Shown here in pieces: positions 45,322 through 63,155 of a stretch of DNA of 64,000 nt; position 1 is the first letter of the stretch; each line of letters begins with the position of its first letter. The notes under the pieces are model-generated. The model was given only the letters and a program-made list of their open reading frames with translations. It did not search any database and had not been told where the DNA came from. The DNA is from Coriolopsis trogii (Eukaryota > Basidiomycota > Agaricomycetes > Polyporales > Polyporaceae). The translations under genes and the position numbers were made by a program. Location: assembly GCA_020543525.1 (NCBI GenBank), contig JAHYIO010000005.1, positions 1,116,001 through 1,180,000 of the forward strand, given 5' to 3'.

Positions 45322-47034
45322 TACAGCTGTTTTCACACAGCTTGTCGTTTGGCGCCGCGCGCGAGTTGCGCGCCATCGCTTGCCTCTCGCTGCGACCGTT
45401 CCCCCCGAAAAGCAGAACAGCGATATCTCCTCGAGTTCTCCACGTATCCTCTCGATTCTCTCATGTACTTGCTCGTCTCTACGGTCTGCAGGGCTGTGAA
45501 CTGGTCTACTGCTGCTGCGAACACTCTGTCAAATACTACCTGGTACCTACATTGTGCGCCACAGCCAATGCAGAACAAGGATTCCGCGACAACCTCAAGA
45601 CATAGCGCCGCCATTTCTACACTGCTGGACGCTATATGACTACCCCGAGGGCCTGACAACAAGTTTGCACCGGGAGCATGCATCCGGGGGTTGTTGTCCA
45701 ACCCCCTCCCCCTCCCCCAAGCCGGGTGTTCCCTGGAGCGTGGCATACATCTACGTTCCTCGCGGGAGGTTACGAGAGGGAAGATGTGGGCTTAGGACGT
45801 CATGTACGAGGTTGGGAGGAGACACGGATGGCTCGATTGTGATCACGGTATGCTTCATGTACGATTTTTTTTTCTGTCCTGTCTCTCCCCTACTCCCCCT
45901 CATCCCTCGTGATGTACCTGGATACTGTCGCCTGAGCTCTAAGACCTTGTAGCATGCTGTACACTGTGTCTCATTAACACATAGTATCCCTCCAATTAGA
46001 TGCTTAACCCGCAATGTCGCATGCAAGTCTGATGCGCATGGCGGAGTTTGCATACTGGTCATGATGAGCGGGTCTGGATGTTTGTATTCTTCACTTCATA
46101 CTCCATGTCCACCGTTTCCCTACTCTTCCATAATCTGGAGTTTCATGCACACTCACTTTACAATGTCACCACACTACCAATGGCAAATCAGCACAACTTG
46201 TGATTACGTCTGCCTCCTGTCATATCTGCCAAACCCAAAGAGAAAGCACTGCACAACCATTGTCAGAGGTAGCGAATGTGAACCACAAACCGACAGGGGT
46301 TTGGTTGAACGCGCCATGGATGTTGGGAGAGAAGCAGGAGATGCCGAGCTGGGTAGCTTGTATGGACAAGGCGCAGTGACAGTTGAACATTGTACACAAA
46401 GTGATATCGGAATGAACATGACCGCCGCCATATTACATGCCAATACCGTATGCAAAGATGGACGAGGAAGGGCAGGAGAATGGGGCAGAGGAAGATCATA
46501 CATGAAGCATACCATCGCCGGGATTGCATCCATCTTTCTATTCATATCCGATTCAACATCCAAATCCAACCTCTTCCATATCCTAACCTCCCGCGAGGAA
46601 CGTAGATGTATGCCACGCTCCAGGGAACACCCGGCTTGGGGGAGGGGGAGGGGGTTGGACAACAACCCCCGGATGCATGCTCCCGGTGCAAACTTGTTGT
46701 CAGGCCCTCGGGGTAGTCATACAGCGTCCAGTAGTAAAGAAATGGTGGTGCTATGTCTTGAGGTTGTCGCGGAATCCTTGTTCTGCATTGGCTGTGGCGC
46801 ACAATGTAGGTACCAGGTAGTATTTGACAGAGTGTTCGCAGCAGCAGTAGACCAGTTCACAGCCCTGCAGACCGTAGAGACGAGCAAGTACATGAGAGAA
46901 TCGAGAGGATACGTGGAGAACTCGAGGAGATATCGCTGTTCTGCTTTTCGGGGGGAACGGTCGCAGCGAGAGGCAAGCGATGGCGCGCAACTCGCGCGCG
47001 GCGCCAAACGACAAGCTGTGTGAAAACAGCTGTA
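45322..47034. mobile_element. Foldback-like element with 451-bp inverted arms
   Basis: Arm 45322-45772 is repeated in reverse at 46584-47034 with only scattered differences. The outermost 26 bases are identical, starting TACAGCTGTTTTCACACA. The 811-bp middle is also partly self-complementary (for example GGTATGCTTCATGTA on one side and TACATGAAGCATACC on the other). The terminal TA could be a target duplication, as in Tc1/mariner relatives, but no transposase was found. The same frame is open in both arms simply because they are copies. It lies between the Rua1-type gene and PEX1, ending 137 bp before the PEX1 ATG. Confidence 0.8.
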
Positions 47035-47171
47035 GCGGTAGTAGATCTGAGATATTCACGCGCCATCGGGCCGTCCAAGTCGACATACTACACGAACTGG
47101 GATGGACGCGACTTTGACTCTCTTGACCTGCCTCCTTAGTCTGGCTCGTCGGTTGACTTCGTAGGCACGCA

Positions 47172-52148
<4,977 letters not shown>

Positions 52149-52606
52149 ACGGGAGTGGAGGCGGACGAGTGCGGGCAGAAGGAGAGGGATCTACGTATTC
52201 CTGAGGTTCGGATAGTCCGAGGGGGAGGAGAGTGCCTGTGAAGACTGTGTACGGAGGTCGGTCGGAGATGTGCTATGTGCTATCGAGAGATATGTTGCGC
52301 GAGGCCGGAGGTTGTGCGGGATTCACATGGGCGAGTGCAGCTCTCCGGTCGAATGCCGTCCATGGCCAGGGAGGGAGAGGAAGATCCGGGCCGTGCAAGG
52401 ACACAGCACGTGACTGTCGGCTAGAGTCGGGAGAGGGGATGCGGGGAACGGGCGAATGAGCACCTGCGCTTTCTTTTACTCGATCACCGTCACCCTCGCC
52501 CTCGTCCTCACCCTCGCCCTCGCCCCTGCCTCCTCCTCGTCTCTCCGTCTCGCAATCTGCATCCTCCACACCGTCTCCCTCGTTGACCTCGGACTAGGTC
52601 GCGGCA
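52149..52606. other. Gap between PEX1 and PTC7-type gene
   Basis: This 458-bp stretch should hold the PEX1 3' UTR and the phosphatase promoter. A pyrimidine-rich tract (CTCGCCCTCGTCCTCACC and similar, about 52490-52545) lies just upstream of the phosphatase start. No gene is supported. Confidence 0.35.
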
Positions 52607-54757
52607 ATGAAGACCATCCACAAGCGTTTCTACACCGTCCTCCCGCGCCCGCTCGTCGCGTCCTCCTCCGCGTCCTCCTCGCAGCATCCCCTACCCCGCG
52701 TCCGCTCCAACTCTGCTTCCTCCGTCCGTTCATTTTACACCTCGAACCAGCTACCCTTTCTCGATGCCTCCCAGCCACCTCCCCCTCCTAGTACACGCGG
52801 CAACTCCAACGTCATCGTCCAGGGCACTCGTATCGCCGCCGAGGTCCGCGCAGAGATCGAGGGTCATTCCTCCTCACACCAGCATCCTGGCCCCCTCCCG
52901 TACTCGCTCTCTACTCTAGGACAGTCCGAATCGTCCTCACATCTTCCCCTGTCACCGTACAACCCCTTTCTCCCCTACCAGGTCCTCTCACCTCTCTTCG
53001 TCTACTCTGCAAAGTCTCAGGAGGCCCCCGCACCTGATCACCGCAAAAAGCGACAACGCGTCCGGTATCACCTCGATGTCGGTGCCTATGGCATTCCAAA
53101 GCGTCCCCGGGGGCCTGTTGTCGCCGGCCGCGACGGACACGGCCGTTTCGATGTCAGGTCAGACTCGACTCAAGACGATCTTGCCCGGGCTGTGCAAGTA
53201 GGAGAGGACGCCTACTTTGTGCGTGACAATGCCATGGGCGTCGCCGATGGCGTTGGCGGCTGGTCCAGGCTTCGACGAACAGGTGAGTCTCTTTGACATC
53301 ATCTCGCCGTTCCCTGCAGTGTTAACGCCCAGCTGCAGCAAACGCAACGGACCCTACGCCCAGCGCACTCTTCGCACGACGTCTGATGCATTTCTGTTCT
53401 GAGGAGGTCGATGCAGCATTCGAGCAGCCAGAGCAATCGTACGTCCCTATCTCGCACATGCAAGGGCTTCAGCTCACAACGTCTTAGTCTGGCCGATACG
53501 GACCTGTACTCCGACCATGATGACGACATTTATGCCGAACTCGAGGACTCACTAGAGGACCTTGAGGATGGCCTCGATGTTCTCATGATCTTGGAGCGAG
53601 CTTACGAAAAGGCACTTCGTTCACATGTCCGACCTGCCGACCTCAGCAGCTCCTCCGGCAGCTCAAGGTCATCGTCGCCATTATCTGACAGCCATCCCGA
53701 GCGCGCCTCTGCCGCGCCGTCGTCCTTATCGGCTTCACCTCCAGCAACAGACTTGCGCCACGCACCGGCTTCCGCTCCCGATTTCGTACCTTTGTTCGAG
53801 GGATCTTCGACAGCGCTAGTCGCCATTCTCGAGCATCGCTCGGCGCGCCCGCCAAAAGCATCAGGAGATGCTACATTGTTCGGTCCACAGCCTGTAGCGA
53901 ACAAAGATACTCAACCAGAGGTCAGCACGGATGGTGCAGTGATCCGTATTGCTCATCTCGGCGACTGCATGGGCATGCTCATCCGCGGTGAGGAAATCGT
54001 GTGGCGAACGGAGGAGATGTGGTGGAACGTGAGTACATGCTGTCCGTCTCTACCTACACTCACCCACCCCCGTTCCCTTCACACAACTCATCTCCTTATC
54101 CTACACATGTCTCGCCTCCGTTGAACCTTGTTGCTGATTTCACCTTCCCAATACAGTTCAACACGCCGGTCCAACTGGGCCCAACATCCTCGACGAAACC
54201 GCACGACGCGCGGGTGTTCACAATTCCCGTACAAGAGGACGACATTCTCATCCTCGCATCAGACGGTCTGTCCGACAACCTCTGGGACGCGGACATCCTC
54301 GATGAGGTCGTGCGCTTCCGCCGGTCCTTCATGGGCCCGAGTGCAGACCCCACGTCATCCGAGAGCCAGGATGCGCACACGACGTCAGCTACTGGGAGTG
54401 GTGCGGCAAGCGCGACGTTCCGGCGCAGCACGCTCGCCGGCATGCTCAGCGAGGCGTTGTGTTCGCGCGCGAAGCGCGTGTCTCAGACGCGCGTGCCGGG
54501 GAAGGCGCAGGTTGAGAAGAAAAGCGCGATGGAAGGCGAGGAGGGTGCGACGGCATCTGGCGTGAAGAGCGCACAGAGGGAGCTCGAAGTTCCATTCGCG
54601 AAGAGGGCGCGTGAGCAGGGGAAGTCGTTTGATGGTGGAAAGCCTGACGGTCAGTCAGTCACTCTCAGGCGATGAACTATGATTTGCTGACGAGATTTTG
54701 GCCTTTACTGCTGCAGATATCTCGGTGCTCGTCGCGGTCATCTCCCCGGTAGAGTAG
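52607..54757 (+). CDS. PTC7: PTC7-type PP2C protein phosphatase
   Basis: Mn/Mg-dependent Ser/Thr phosphatase. The start MKTIHKRFYTVLPRPLVASS is Arg/Ser-rich like a mitochondrial presequence; yeast Ptc7 is mitochondrial and acts on coenzyme Q synthesis. Motifs in order: GEDAYFVRDNAMGVADGVGGW (metal-binding Asp), FEGSSTALVAILE, IRIAHLGDCMGMLIR, and DDILILASDGLSDNLWD. The C-terminus after the last intron reads PDDISVLVAVISPVE. Long Ser-rich and acidic insertions (DTDLYSDHDDDIYAELED) make it larger than yeast Ptc7. Four or so introns. Confidence 0.88.
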
Positions 54758-55439
54758 AAGATCCGGTGGATCTGCCAATGTTTTGTTATCTTTCCTGTGC
54801 GATACATTTCATCCCTACTTCTGCTCCTTTTGTTCTCCCTCCATCGTTGGTTTTCCGTATGCACATCATCTAACATTTATCATTATGCACTGCTCCTCAC
54901 GCTCACGCTCTCGCTCGTACTCGTTCTCGTTCTCGTCGCTACTATCCACACCATTCTTAGTCATACATACACAGTACATAACTCGTTCAAGTTCAACAGT
55001 TCTCGCGGTCGAAAGGACTGCGTTTCCGGTTTAGAGGAGAGGTTGAAAGAAAGTAAAGAGAAGATTCGTTCACGTACACTATCCGTCGCACACGCACGCA
55101 TCCGTTCATTCAATGCATGTATATTGATGTACCACCAGGGCGCATACCATACATAGGATTGTTTCTCAGTGACAGTGACATTGGGTAGCACTGTCCCTCA
55201 ATATCGGATGCGCCGCATTTCAGCTATCGTCATGTCGCATGTACCCGATGGAAGAGGTGCTTTATGTAAGTGTCGGGCGTTGAGTACATGGCAGATGCGC
55301 ACACACGAGCTGCCCATTCCAGACAACGCTGAGTGGGCAGTTGGGCGGGGCTCGCCACACTTGACAGCGTCACCATTCGATGGAAATACTCTCGAGGGCT
55401 CACCGTCTGTGCTCCCGCGCACACATCGACCGTGGCATC
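54758..55439. other. Intergenic, with pyrimidine-rich simple repeats
   Basis: The only visible structure is a CTC/CGCTC-type tract around 54896-54940. No gene motif was seen on either strand. Confidence 0.35.
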
Positions 55440-56841
55440 ATGCGCTCGCTGCCGTCCGATGTGCTCCTGGACATCGTCGACCTCGTCCAGTCCGACCTGC
55501 CCACCCTCTCTCGCTGCGCACGGACGTGCCGGCTGCTCCTCGACTACGCACGGCCGTCGTTGTTCCGCACGGTCGTGCTCGAAGAGCGGTCCGCGTCCCA
55601 CGCAACGTTGACGTTGGGGGCCCGCCTCTCCATCCTCGGCGCCGCACTCGAGCGGAACCCCACACTCGCCCGCCTCGTGCGCGCGCTCGTTGTACGCGGG
55701 GAGGGCCTGCGGCCGCTGCCGTCGCTCGGGCCCGGGGCGGTGCTGCCGCTGTGCAGGGCGCTGGGCGCGGGCGGGCTGGAGAGGCTGGCGTTGGAACGGG
55801 TGTCGGTGGGCGGGTGTGGGCTGCTGCTGGAGGTGGTGACGGCGTTGCCGGCGCTGCGTGCGCTGGAGATGCGGGACGTCGCGGTCGGAGAGGACCGCTT
55901 CCGGAGGCCTAGCACCGGTGGGGTTGGCTCGGAAGCCAGGGCACTGCTCGTCAGGTTCCCGCCTCTTGAGCGGATGACGGTGCGTGCGGTCTACGATTCG
56001 GAGACGTACGATGGCCTGGTTCAGTTGGCTTGTGTGTGGGCCAGTGGCATGGACGAGAAGGGAGAGAGGAGGCTCGCGAGCACGTTACGGGCCCTGGACG
56101 TGAAGCTCACAAGCGGTTGGATCAAGTTCGTGAGGCTCGTCGGGACGGGCTTGCAGGAGCTTGCGGTGGAGGGGCAGACGGAGAACCGGACGAGTTCGGC
56201 GCGTGAGTGGTGTGCTCAATCTTCCCCTCGCGGCTGCTTGCTGATCGCCGTCAATGGGGATTGCGCATGGTCATATGTCCACATTCTCGCCAGCGGAACC
56301 GCTCGTCCGCACACTGCTCGATACGATCGCATCGAGTTGCCCGGCGCTGCACACGCTCCGCCTCGAGCTCGTCTCTGGGCCATTCGAGCGAGGGTGGGAG
56401 ACGGATGCGACGCGCGACACTCGGAGGCTCGCCGTTTCGACGTATTTATCGACCCTCTCGGCGGTCTTCCCCCGCACACCGCGGCCGTTTCCCGAGCTTC
56501 GTCGCCTGTCGCTCGTCCTCGTGGATAGAGCGAACGAGGCGTTCGGGGTCACCGAAGGGAGTGCAAGGGCCTTCATCGAATCCTTGCGGGCGTACGCGCG
56601 CTATCCCGGTTCTAAGCTCGAGCGCGTGAACGTGCTTGTGCGGATCCAACGGCCGCGCATGACTTCGCGTGGGTCTGGAATGCTTCGTAGTTGGAGGGCG
56701 CGTACAGAGGATGAAGCACAGGGAGACGGCTTGGGAACGGACCGGGGAACATTGCAGAGGTGGAGGACGCTCTTCTCCGCGGACACGCTTGACTGGGAGT
56801 GGCAGAGTTTGGGAGTGGAGTTTGAGATAGGTCTGGAATAA
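55440..56841 (+). CDS. F-box-like protein with degenerate leucine-rich repeats
   Basis: Exons 55440-56202 and 56294-56841 join in phase to 436 residues. The N-terminus MRSLPSDVLLDIVDLVQSDL followed by LSRCARTCRLLLDYARPSLF fits a fungal F-box-like motif, which would recruit an SCF ubiquitin ligase through Skp1. The remainder is Leu-rich with repeated patterns (LERLALERVSVGGCG, ALRALEMRDV, LHTLRLELVSG, LRRLSLVLVD), probably a substrate-binding solenoid. Such genes are highly expanded in mushrooms and substrates are generally unknown. Codon GC is high. Confidence 0.75.
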
Positions 56842-57459
56842 GTAACGCGCTGCATGCATATGTGAATCACTCTTCTTCACTGGATGAGGCACCTCATCGC
56901 ACTTCTCAGCATTCTTTAAGTCTTGCCCAACATCCGTTACCAATGACGCATCTGTGCTGTCTGAATTTACCTGCAATTCTCCGAAACCCACAGAAATGCA
57001 GCACCTCACGTAGCAGGCTTCATCTGTGCAAACTGAAAGTCAGCTTCCCGCAAGCATCGCCGTGAGTGATTGAACGGCCCACTTTCTGGTATTGTACAGC
57101 ATGCCCGGCGAGGCACGAGGGGTTAGCCAGACCAGAGAAACTGATTCAAGCTGGAGTCAAGGAGGCTCCTACTCCGATTTCGAGCCCACTGTGACGGCGA
57201 CTGTGTATCGTTCACTGAAGTTGAACTCATCGGAATCAAACGAGTTCAACTGTGCACGCTGACCCGTCGTGGGAAACAACGGCGTAGCACAGCGTTTGGC
57301 TCAACGACACGCGCGTTGACTACTTAAGTACTTGCATCCGACTCTCAGGCTCATCCTCATCCTCGACGATGCACTGGCAGCAACTATCTATTCGACAGGT
57401 AAATCGGTGAGCTTTTGTAAATAAGCCAGTTTACAACCCACTGATCTACCTGTAACAAG
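56842..57459. other. Intergenic, no gene seen
   Basis: About 620 bp without a supported frame. A short inverted repeat, GTTGAACTC and GAGTTCAAC (57221-57250), is the only structure noted. Confidence 0.35.
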
Positions 57460-58980
57460 TTGGAAACTATCGCGCCAGCGGCGGCCGACCCCTCAGCGCT
57501 CCTGCCGGTACTAGTCATTATTGACCAGTCTCACAGGCCAGCGACAGGTAAAATCAGGTGGATGGAAAGTGAGCTACTGGAGGGCTACCTGAATCTGCTG
57601 CATGTCTGGACCGCGGAAGAACAAACCTATCATGATATTCAACTTCTGAGCCTGGCGGCAAGAGGCTTCGACACTGCTTCCCCGGAAATCCGAGTTTGTT
57701 GCGCCTTCGCGCGGAGTCGGGGATACGAGCGGGTCTGGATAGACACATGTATCGACAAGACGAGCCGCGCGGAGCTCTCCGAGTCGATCAACTCCATTTT
57801 AGCCTGGTACTACTTATCGACAGAGTGCGTCGCCTGTCTCTAGGACGTCGACGAGACCGAGGACCCGCATGTCCCAAACTCTCAATTCCGTGTCGAAGCA
57901 ACTGGTACATGCGGGGCTGGACCCTGCAGGACTTCATCGCGTCGTCTTCGTGTCGAAGACCTGGACCTGGCGCGTCATCGGTACGAAAGCCAGCCTGGCG
58001 GACGTGGCGCAGGAAATCGACCACGAGGTCCTCACCTTTATGTCGTCGCATACGCACGTCAGCGTTGCGCTGCGCATGTTCTGGCTCGCCAACCGGCAGG
58101 CAACCCGCCAAGAAGGCCGTGCGTACTCCCTCCTCGGTATATTCGAGGTCAACATCCCCACCGTGTATGGCGAGCGCGTCAACGCGTTGATCCGGCTGTA
58201 GGAGGAGATTTTGAGACAAATCCCCAGCCAGAGCATATTTGCATGGGGACCGCCCATGCTCCTCGACGCACACCCCCTCCATCGCTGACAGGGCCCCGTC
58301 CGGGATGTTGGGACTATGTGCGCTCCTGACCGTATCTCCTGACTTCTTCGCACTCTGCAGGTGTGTTACCCATCCCGCCCGAGACGCTGTGCAGGTGGCT
58401 GGGGATCAAGGTGCCTTCGCTTCATTTTACCCTTGCGAACTACGGAATGCACGCGATGATGAAGGCTCCACTTCACCGAGCCGTCAAACCCATCTGGCTT
58501 GCGGTCCTTGTGGGCACGGACCGCGTCGGGGGCTCCAGCCGTGCATAGTCACACGAGACGCAGGATCGGTTCGTTGTTGGCACGTCTGTTTACGTCGCCC
58601 AGCAGATCGAGTGCAGGCCTACAACTACCGCCTTGTTTGACTGCAAGCGAGCAAGCCCGGACTCGCACGTCGGGGGAGGTGCACACCCCCCATCGGCTGG
58701 ATACATTGTACCTTGACTATCCGCGCGGGCCAGAGAAGCAGCCGAAGGGGAACTTCGTGAGCGCCCCCGTATGAGATCATCGTTCTGTGTGGTCCGTCCG
58801 AAAGCTTGCTGATGCGGACGGATTTCATATGGTGTCTCTGGATCCCCAGGACTCGTCTCTCGTTGTGCTGAACGGGAAACATGACCCACAAGAGATACAG
58901 CTCGTGAACGAGGCTGGATCTGAGCTTATCGTGGTCACGATATACTCATGCCAGTGCCCTGGTGATATTGCGTTCTGACT
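57460..58980 (+). pseudogene. Decayed HET-domain gene
   Basis: Fragments of a HET protein of the mushroom type can be followed across three frames: LLHVWTAEEQTYHDIQ, RGYERVWIDTCIDKTSRAEL, SINSILAWYY, then NWYMRGWTLQDFIASS, VVFVSKTWTWRVIG and RAYSLLGIFEVNIPTVYGE. In-frame TAG codons are at 57841-57843 and 58199-58201. At least two frameshifts lie between 57880 and 57960. No ATG precedes the first block. A later fragment (PETLCRWLGIKVPSLHF) fits the C-terminal part. It is not expected to make a working protein. Confidence 0.85.
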
Positions 58981-59377
58981 CCTGCTTAAATGCACATATG
59001 CCCTCATTTTGCAGTGCACGCGTAGTCAATTCATCCTCGCCTCGAGTCCCTCACTATCCACGTTGACTTAGCCTACTATGCGACGAGGCACGAACACGCG
59101 ACTGCGCGCGCTGAAAGGAGCCAACGGAGACTACGAATGACGATGAGAGTGCTATGGATGGTACCGGAGAGCGGAATATCAGGACTGTCGTGTTAGCAGG
59201 CGTCCTAGCAAGTGGTATATGAATGCTATGGGCTAGCGTAGTGGATACCCGCAGAATAGTCTATCGTCTGACTCGGACTCGGTGAGGAGTCGTAAATACA
59301 TCCCTCCTTCATACTGGTGACCCGGTATTCGCAAGACGAGGTAGTTGCTTACAAGTCGAAGTACCCAATCGACATTC
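58981..59377. other. Intergenic, no gene seen
   Basis: About 400 bp between the HET pseudogene and duplication arm B, without a supported feature. Confidence 0.35.
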
Positions 59378-62300
59378 CCGCTAACGATACCGCCGCACGT
59401 TCTGGCTGAATATTGCCCGCAGCCTCCATTGTTCTCCCCTTCGATGCCATGTTAAAGTTCATGAATTGGTATCGTCTGTGCCCTTCGTTCTCGTCTCATT
59501 TGGGTAGTTCGTTATCACCACGTACTATATCAACATTCTACACAGCTATCACACCTTATGTATCGTAGAAGAGGAGGGATATACGACGCTGCATTCAAGG
59601 GAAAACTGCCGTCAGTCACGCACAGGATAGCGACCGCGAGCCAGCAGCTACCCCAGCTCCTCCCCATCTTGACACAAGTACGCAACTGGGCCGTCCGTAA
59701 GCAAACTGCATACACTCACCTCATCCTTGAGCATGACGCTTCTCTGGCCTGGTATCATCAACAGCCCCAGTGTCTTCGGAGGACCCTCGTACGCGTTTGA
59801 GCGATGTCTCCTTGTGAGGAGACAGTCGTACGCCCTCAGGATTGTTCTGTTTCGCCTGCAAATGGAGCGTTCGACTGTGGCTACCACCGAAGCGGGACTC
59901 GACGGTAGTCTTCGGCCGCTGAGGTCGCTCGAGGCGCACTGTTCCAGGTGGAGCAGCACGGGCAATGTTCTGCAGGATATCACGAAATTCGTGGTAAAGA
60001 GGAGCATAGGTAGACAGCTTGCGATGATCAAGCATTGGATCCATATAACCTTTGTGAAGCTTTTGGCGCAACCATAGCAACCCGCCCTTGAGCTTTGGAT
60101 GGTCTGATCCGAGACAGGTAAGCCGCTCCCTGAGGAAAGCCTTGCTGCGAAGCGCGTGACGTCGGTGGGACTCGAAGTCGGGGTCTTTGCTATGGAAGAG
60201 TCGTTCGGCGTCGCCCTTGGGATGTGGTGTGCTAACATGCGTGATAGCGAGCCAACTCAGGATCCAGAAGACGGACTCCAGATCATGTTGGAAATTGTGA
60301 CGAAGAGGCGGCGGCTTCTGATCCGTCTGCGCCGATGTTTTCTCCAATTCCTCTTTAGTCTCATCGTCCGTTTCCGTGTATATCCGGACACCAGATTGAA
60401 CCTCGACGGCCATAAAGATTGGGGTTCCCTGTCCATCATGAATACCTTCATTCATGCCATGTTACTGATACACGCACCGTCTTTGGATCCGATGACCGTC
60501 TCCCTACGTCCAAGTCGAACGGCTTTGCGTATTCGAGGTCACCCAGCTTCCCATGACCATCAAAGTACAAAATGTTCCCCGAGCTCACGTCGCGATGAAT
60601 CCAGGAAATCATGAACAATATCTGGAGCGCTGGAACAGAGCACCGTGCATCAGTACGGGAAGATGCAGACAACATGAATGCGAACATCACCCACCTAGTA
60701 CGATATCCAGCAAGGCTTGCGTGACGGGATACAGATCGTCGAGCTGATGCAACGCAAGACACACTTCCTTGTATACAACAAAGTTGCGCTGTTTTGGCTT
60801 GTAGTCGCGAGGCTCAGGACTCGGCTGGCTGCGATGCGCGGACAGATCTTGATTGGGGATGCTACGCGGGGTGGACCAGGTAGATCGGGCCTCATCTGCC
60901 CCCTCCTTCGTTCCGCTCTGGTGGTAGTATTCGGCGGCCGCAAAGATCTCGGGCGTTGCGACGAACCCTGCAGCAACAGCCTTCGATTTGGCGCCATGAT
61001 CGCCCGAATCTTGCTCGATAGTGAGGAAGAGGTCCTTGTACGACCCAGTCGTAAGGCGGCGACGTAGTTCCTCGTTGGTATCCTTCGGGACACCACTGAG
61101 TAGTTCGTCCTTCTCTGAAGGATAATTCTTCGCGAGTTCGTCACAGCGTTTGAAGATCTTCTCCTGAATCTTGCTCTCTGTATCAGTACCGTCATCAAGC
61201 CAGACATCCCGCAACACCCTCGGCTCCGCGCCTGGGAGTGCTCGCGTATCGTCGAAGCTGTGAACTTCGATGACTTCCCATACTCGCGTCGCACGGCCAG
61301 TGATCATCAGATTGTCGTACTCGTCGATGCACTTTAGCGTCTTGTAGTAGTGTTCGTTCACTTTGTACACATAGCAAATGCGGACGTTGTTCCCGTCTTT
61401 CTCGGTGACACGTTTAATGTCCGCATCGTAGCCGAGGTCCTTGAGAGATAAAAAGATCAAGGACGATAGCGCTTTGACAACTGCGCGAACATCCTAGGGC
61501 GTTGTGAGAGTGAGAGGACTGACGTATACTGAATGACATGACACATACCAGGAAATCGAAAGGAACCGATTTGGCAGAGTGCGAGCGAGAGTAATACCAC
61601 AAAGCTACGTGGGTGTCTTCGATGGTGATCTGTGCCATTCACGCATCAGTAGACACCTCGGTGCAGCACAAAGCCACCACGCACACTGTACGTATGCGTT
61701 CGCCTGCAGTCGCTGTACAGGTTGTGATACGCCGAGTATAGAACTTTCCAGCGGTTCTGTGATCCATGAGCCTCGCCCGCTGGAGCACGTACTCGGAATC
61801 ACACTCACATCACATACGTCTCCGGGTGCGGTAGAAAGCTTGAACTCGAAATTGACGGCAACGTCCGATGTAGGGACCCTGGATCTTGAAGACGAGGTGG
61901 AACGAGGAGGAGGAGAGGTAGATTGAGAAGGAGGAGAGGTGGATACAAGAAGCTGCATCATGCCATCAATGCGATGCTGAGATCCCGGTACCTCTGATTC
62001 CGTCTCAAACGGCTCTTCCAGATACTGACAGGATGGCGTGAGCCCGCCCGGAGAGCTTGCCGCGATGACTTTCATGATTGCACCGAGAGGACTGAAGATG
62101 CCTCGTTCAGTCGTCGGACGCTTATCAGACGTCGCGACTTCCTGTATGTGCGCCGTTGCCGCCCTGTCGTCTGGCTCGTAGGTCGCAGTATTGTTGACTC
62201 CCGGCTCTCCACCGTCTTTCTTCTTCCCTGTCGAGGTTGACTTTGCCGCCTTCTTGTTCTGACGACACAGGTCTGAGGGAGCCATAGGAAAGTCTGTCCA

Positions 62301-63060
62301 GGAAAGGCGACCCTCGTCGTCCTTGACAAGGCCAGACGTTTTGAGTGCGGATATGATTAGCTCGACCTCTGTGTCGCCGATACGATCCGAGGTGTAGTGG
62401 CGTAGCCACTCGTCCTTGTCACCAACCAAGACCTCACGCATCATGTCAGTGGCCAATCTCTTGCGAGTTTCGTCGAGTGATGGTTGGTCTCTCTGGGAAG
62501 CTGTCCGAAGTGATCTTGGAGAGTCGTCAATGGACGCACTGGGGGGCATATCGGTCAGTCCACGGGGCATTGCGGATGATGTTGTGCAACATGCCTATTA
62601 GGTCCCCGCTGCGCAGGTGGAGTGCTTGGCCTATGGGTAGCCATATCTGTCAATTTCTGCGGCAATTGCCCTACGAGTCTATGACAAGGCGCACCGCGTT
62701 GTTGTAGAGACTTGCGCAGGCTCGGGCTGCAACATAGTGGTAGGCAATTGAGATGGTCACTAGATGGGGGAGAGCGGGAACTGCAAGGTCGTGACTCACC
62801 GCCCTCCACCTGTTCTCCTCGTGTTCCACTAAAAGTACCGGTTGGGACGCCGCGGCGGTTCGCCAGTTGATTGCAAACGAAGTTGGATGACAAGAGAGTC
62901 GGATAAGAAGTGAGGTAGCCCAAGCAGACGCTTGGTGACTGAAGACTGTGAGATGCCACAGTGCTTTAGGTATTGGATTTGAAGACGAACCAACGCTGTC
63001 GCGCGCGCGAGTGTTGGGCGTCGAGCGCTTGTACTACGGGGTGCATTTGGGACACGTGAC
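59378..63060 (-). repeat. Inverted segmental duplication, arm B
   Basis: Reverse-oriented counterpart of 33300-37010, separated from it by about 22.4 kb. The exon lengths of the enclosed kinase gene are identical in both arms for exons 2-6 (72, 81, 799, 152 and 708 nt). Similarity fades near 62950-63060 and around 59378-59460. Confidence 0.88.
59721..62570 (-). CDS. FunK1-type protein kinase, copy B (intact)
   Basis: Exons 61818-62570, 61685-61756, 61549-61629, 60695-61493, 60478-60629 and 59721-60428 sum to 855 codons with no internal stop. A true ATG at 62570 (MPRGLTDMPPSASIDDSPRS) or the one seven codons later starts it. Kinase marks are as in copy A: HVALWYYSRSH, WIHRDVSSGNIL, LGDLEYAK, TGTPIFMAVEV. 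A one-base length difference from copy A near 61780 falls inside intron 1 and is harmless. It differs from copy A by a three-residue insertion (EPDDRAATAH) and scattered substitutions. The role of FunK1 kinases is not established. Confidence 0.85.
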
Positions 63061-63155
63061 TTCACAGGACTGCTGCCAAGGACGCATGATGGGCGCTAGA
63101 AAGTGAACTCTCTTACCACCATCTCCCCCTCACTTCTCCATCCCCGCTGTCCACA

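Noticed and set aside
46061..47023. 320-codon open frame
   Set aside because: It runs through one arm of the palindromic element, its 3' part is mirrored in the other arm, and it has no recognisable domain.
61770..61790. One-base insertion in FunK1 copy B relative to copy A, at first taken as a frameshift
   Set aside because: It falls inside the GTATGT..ATCACAG intron (61757-61817); the spliced frames of both copies agree.
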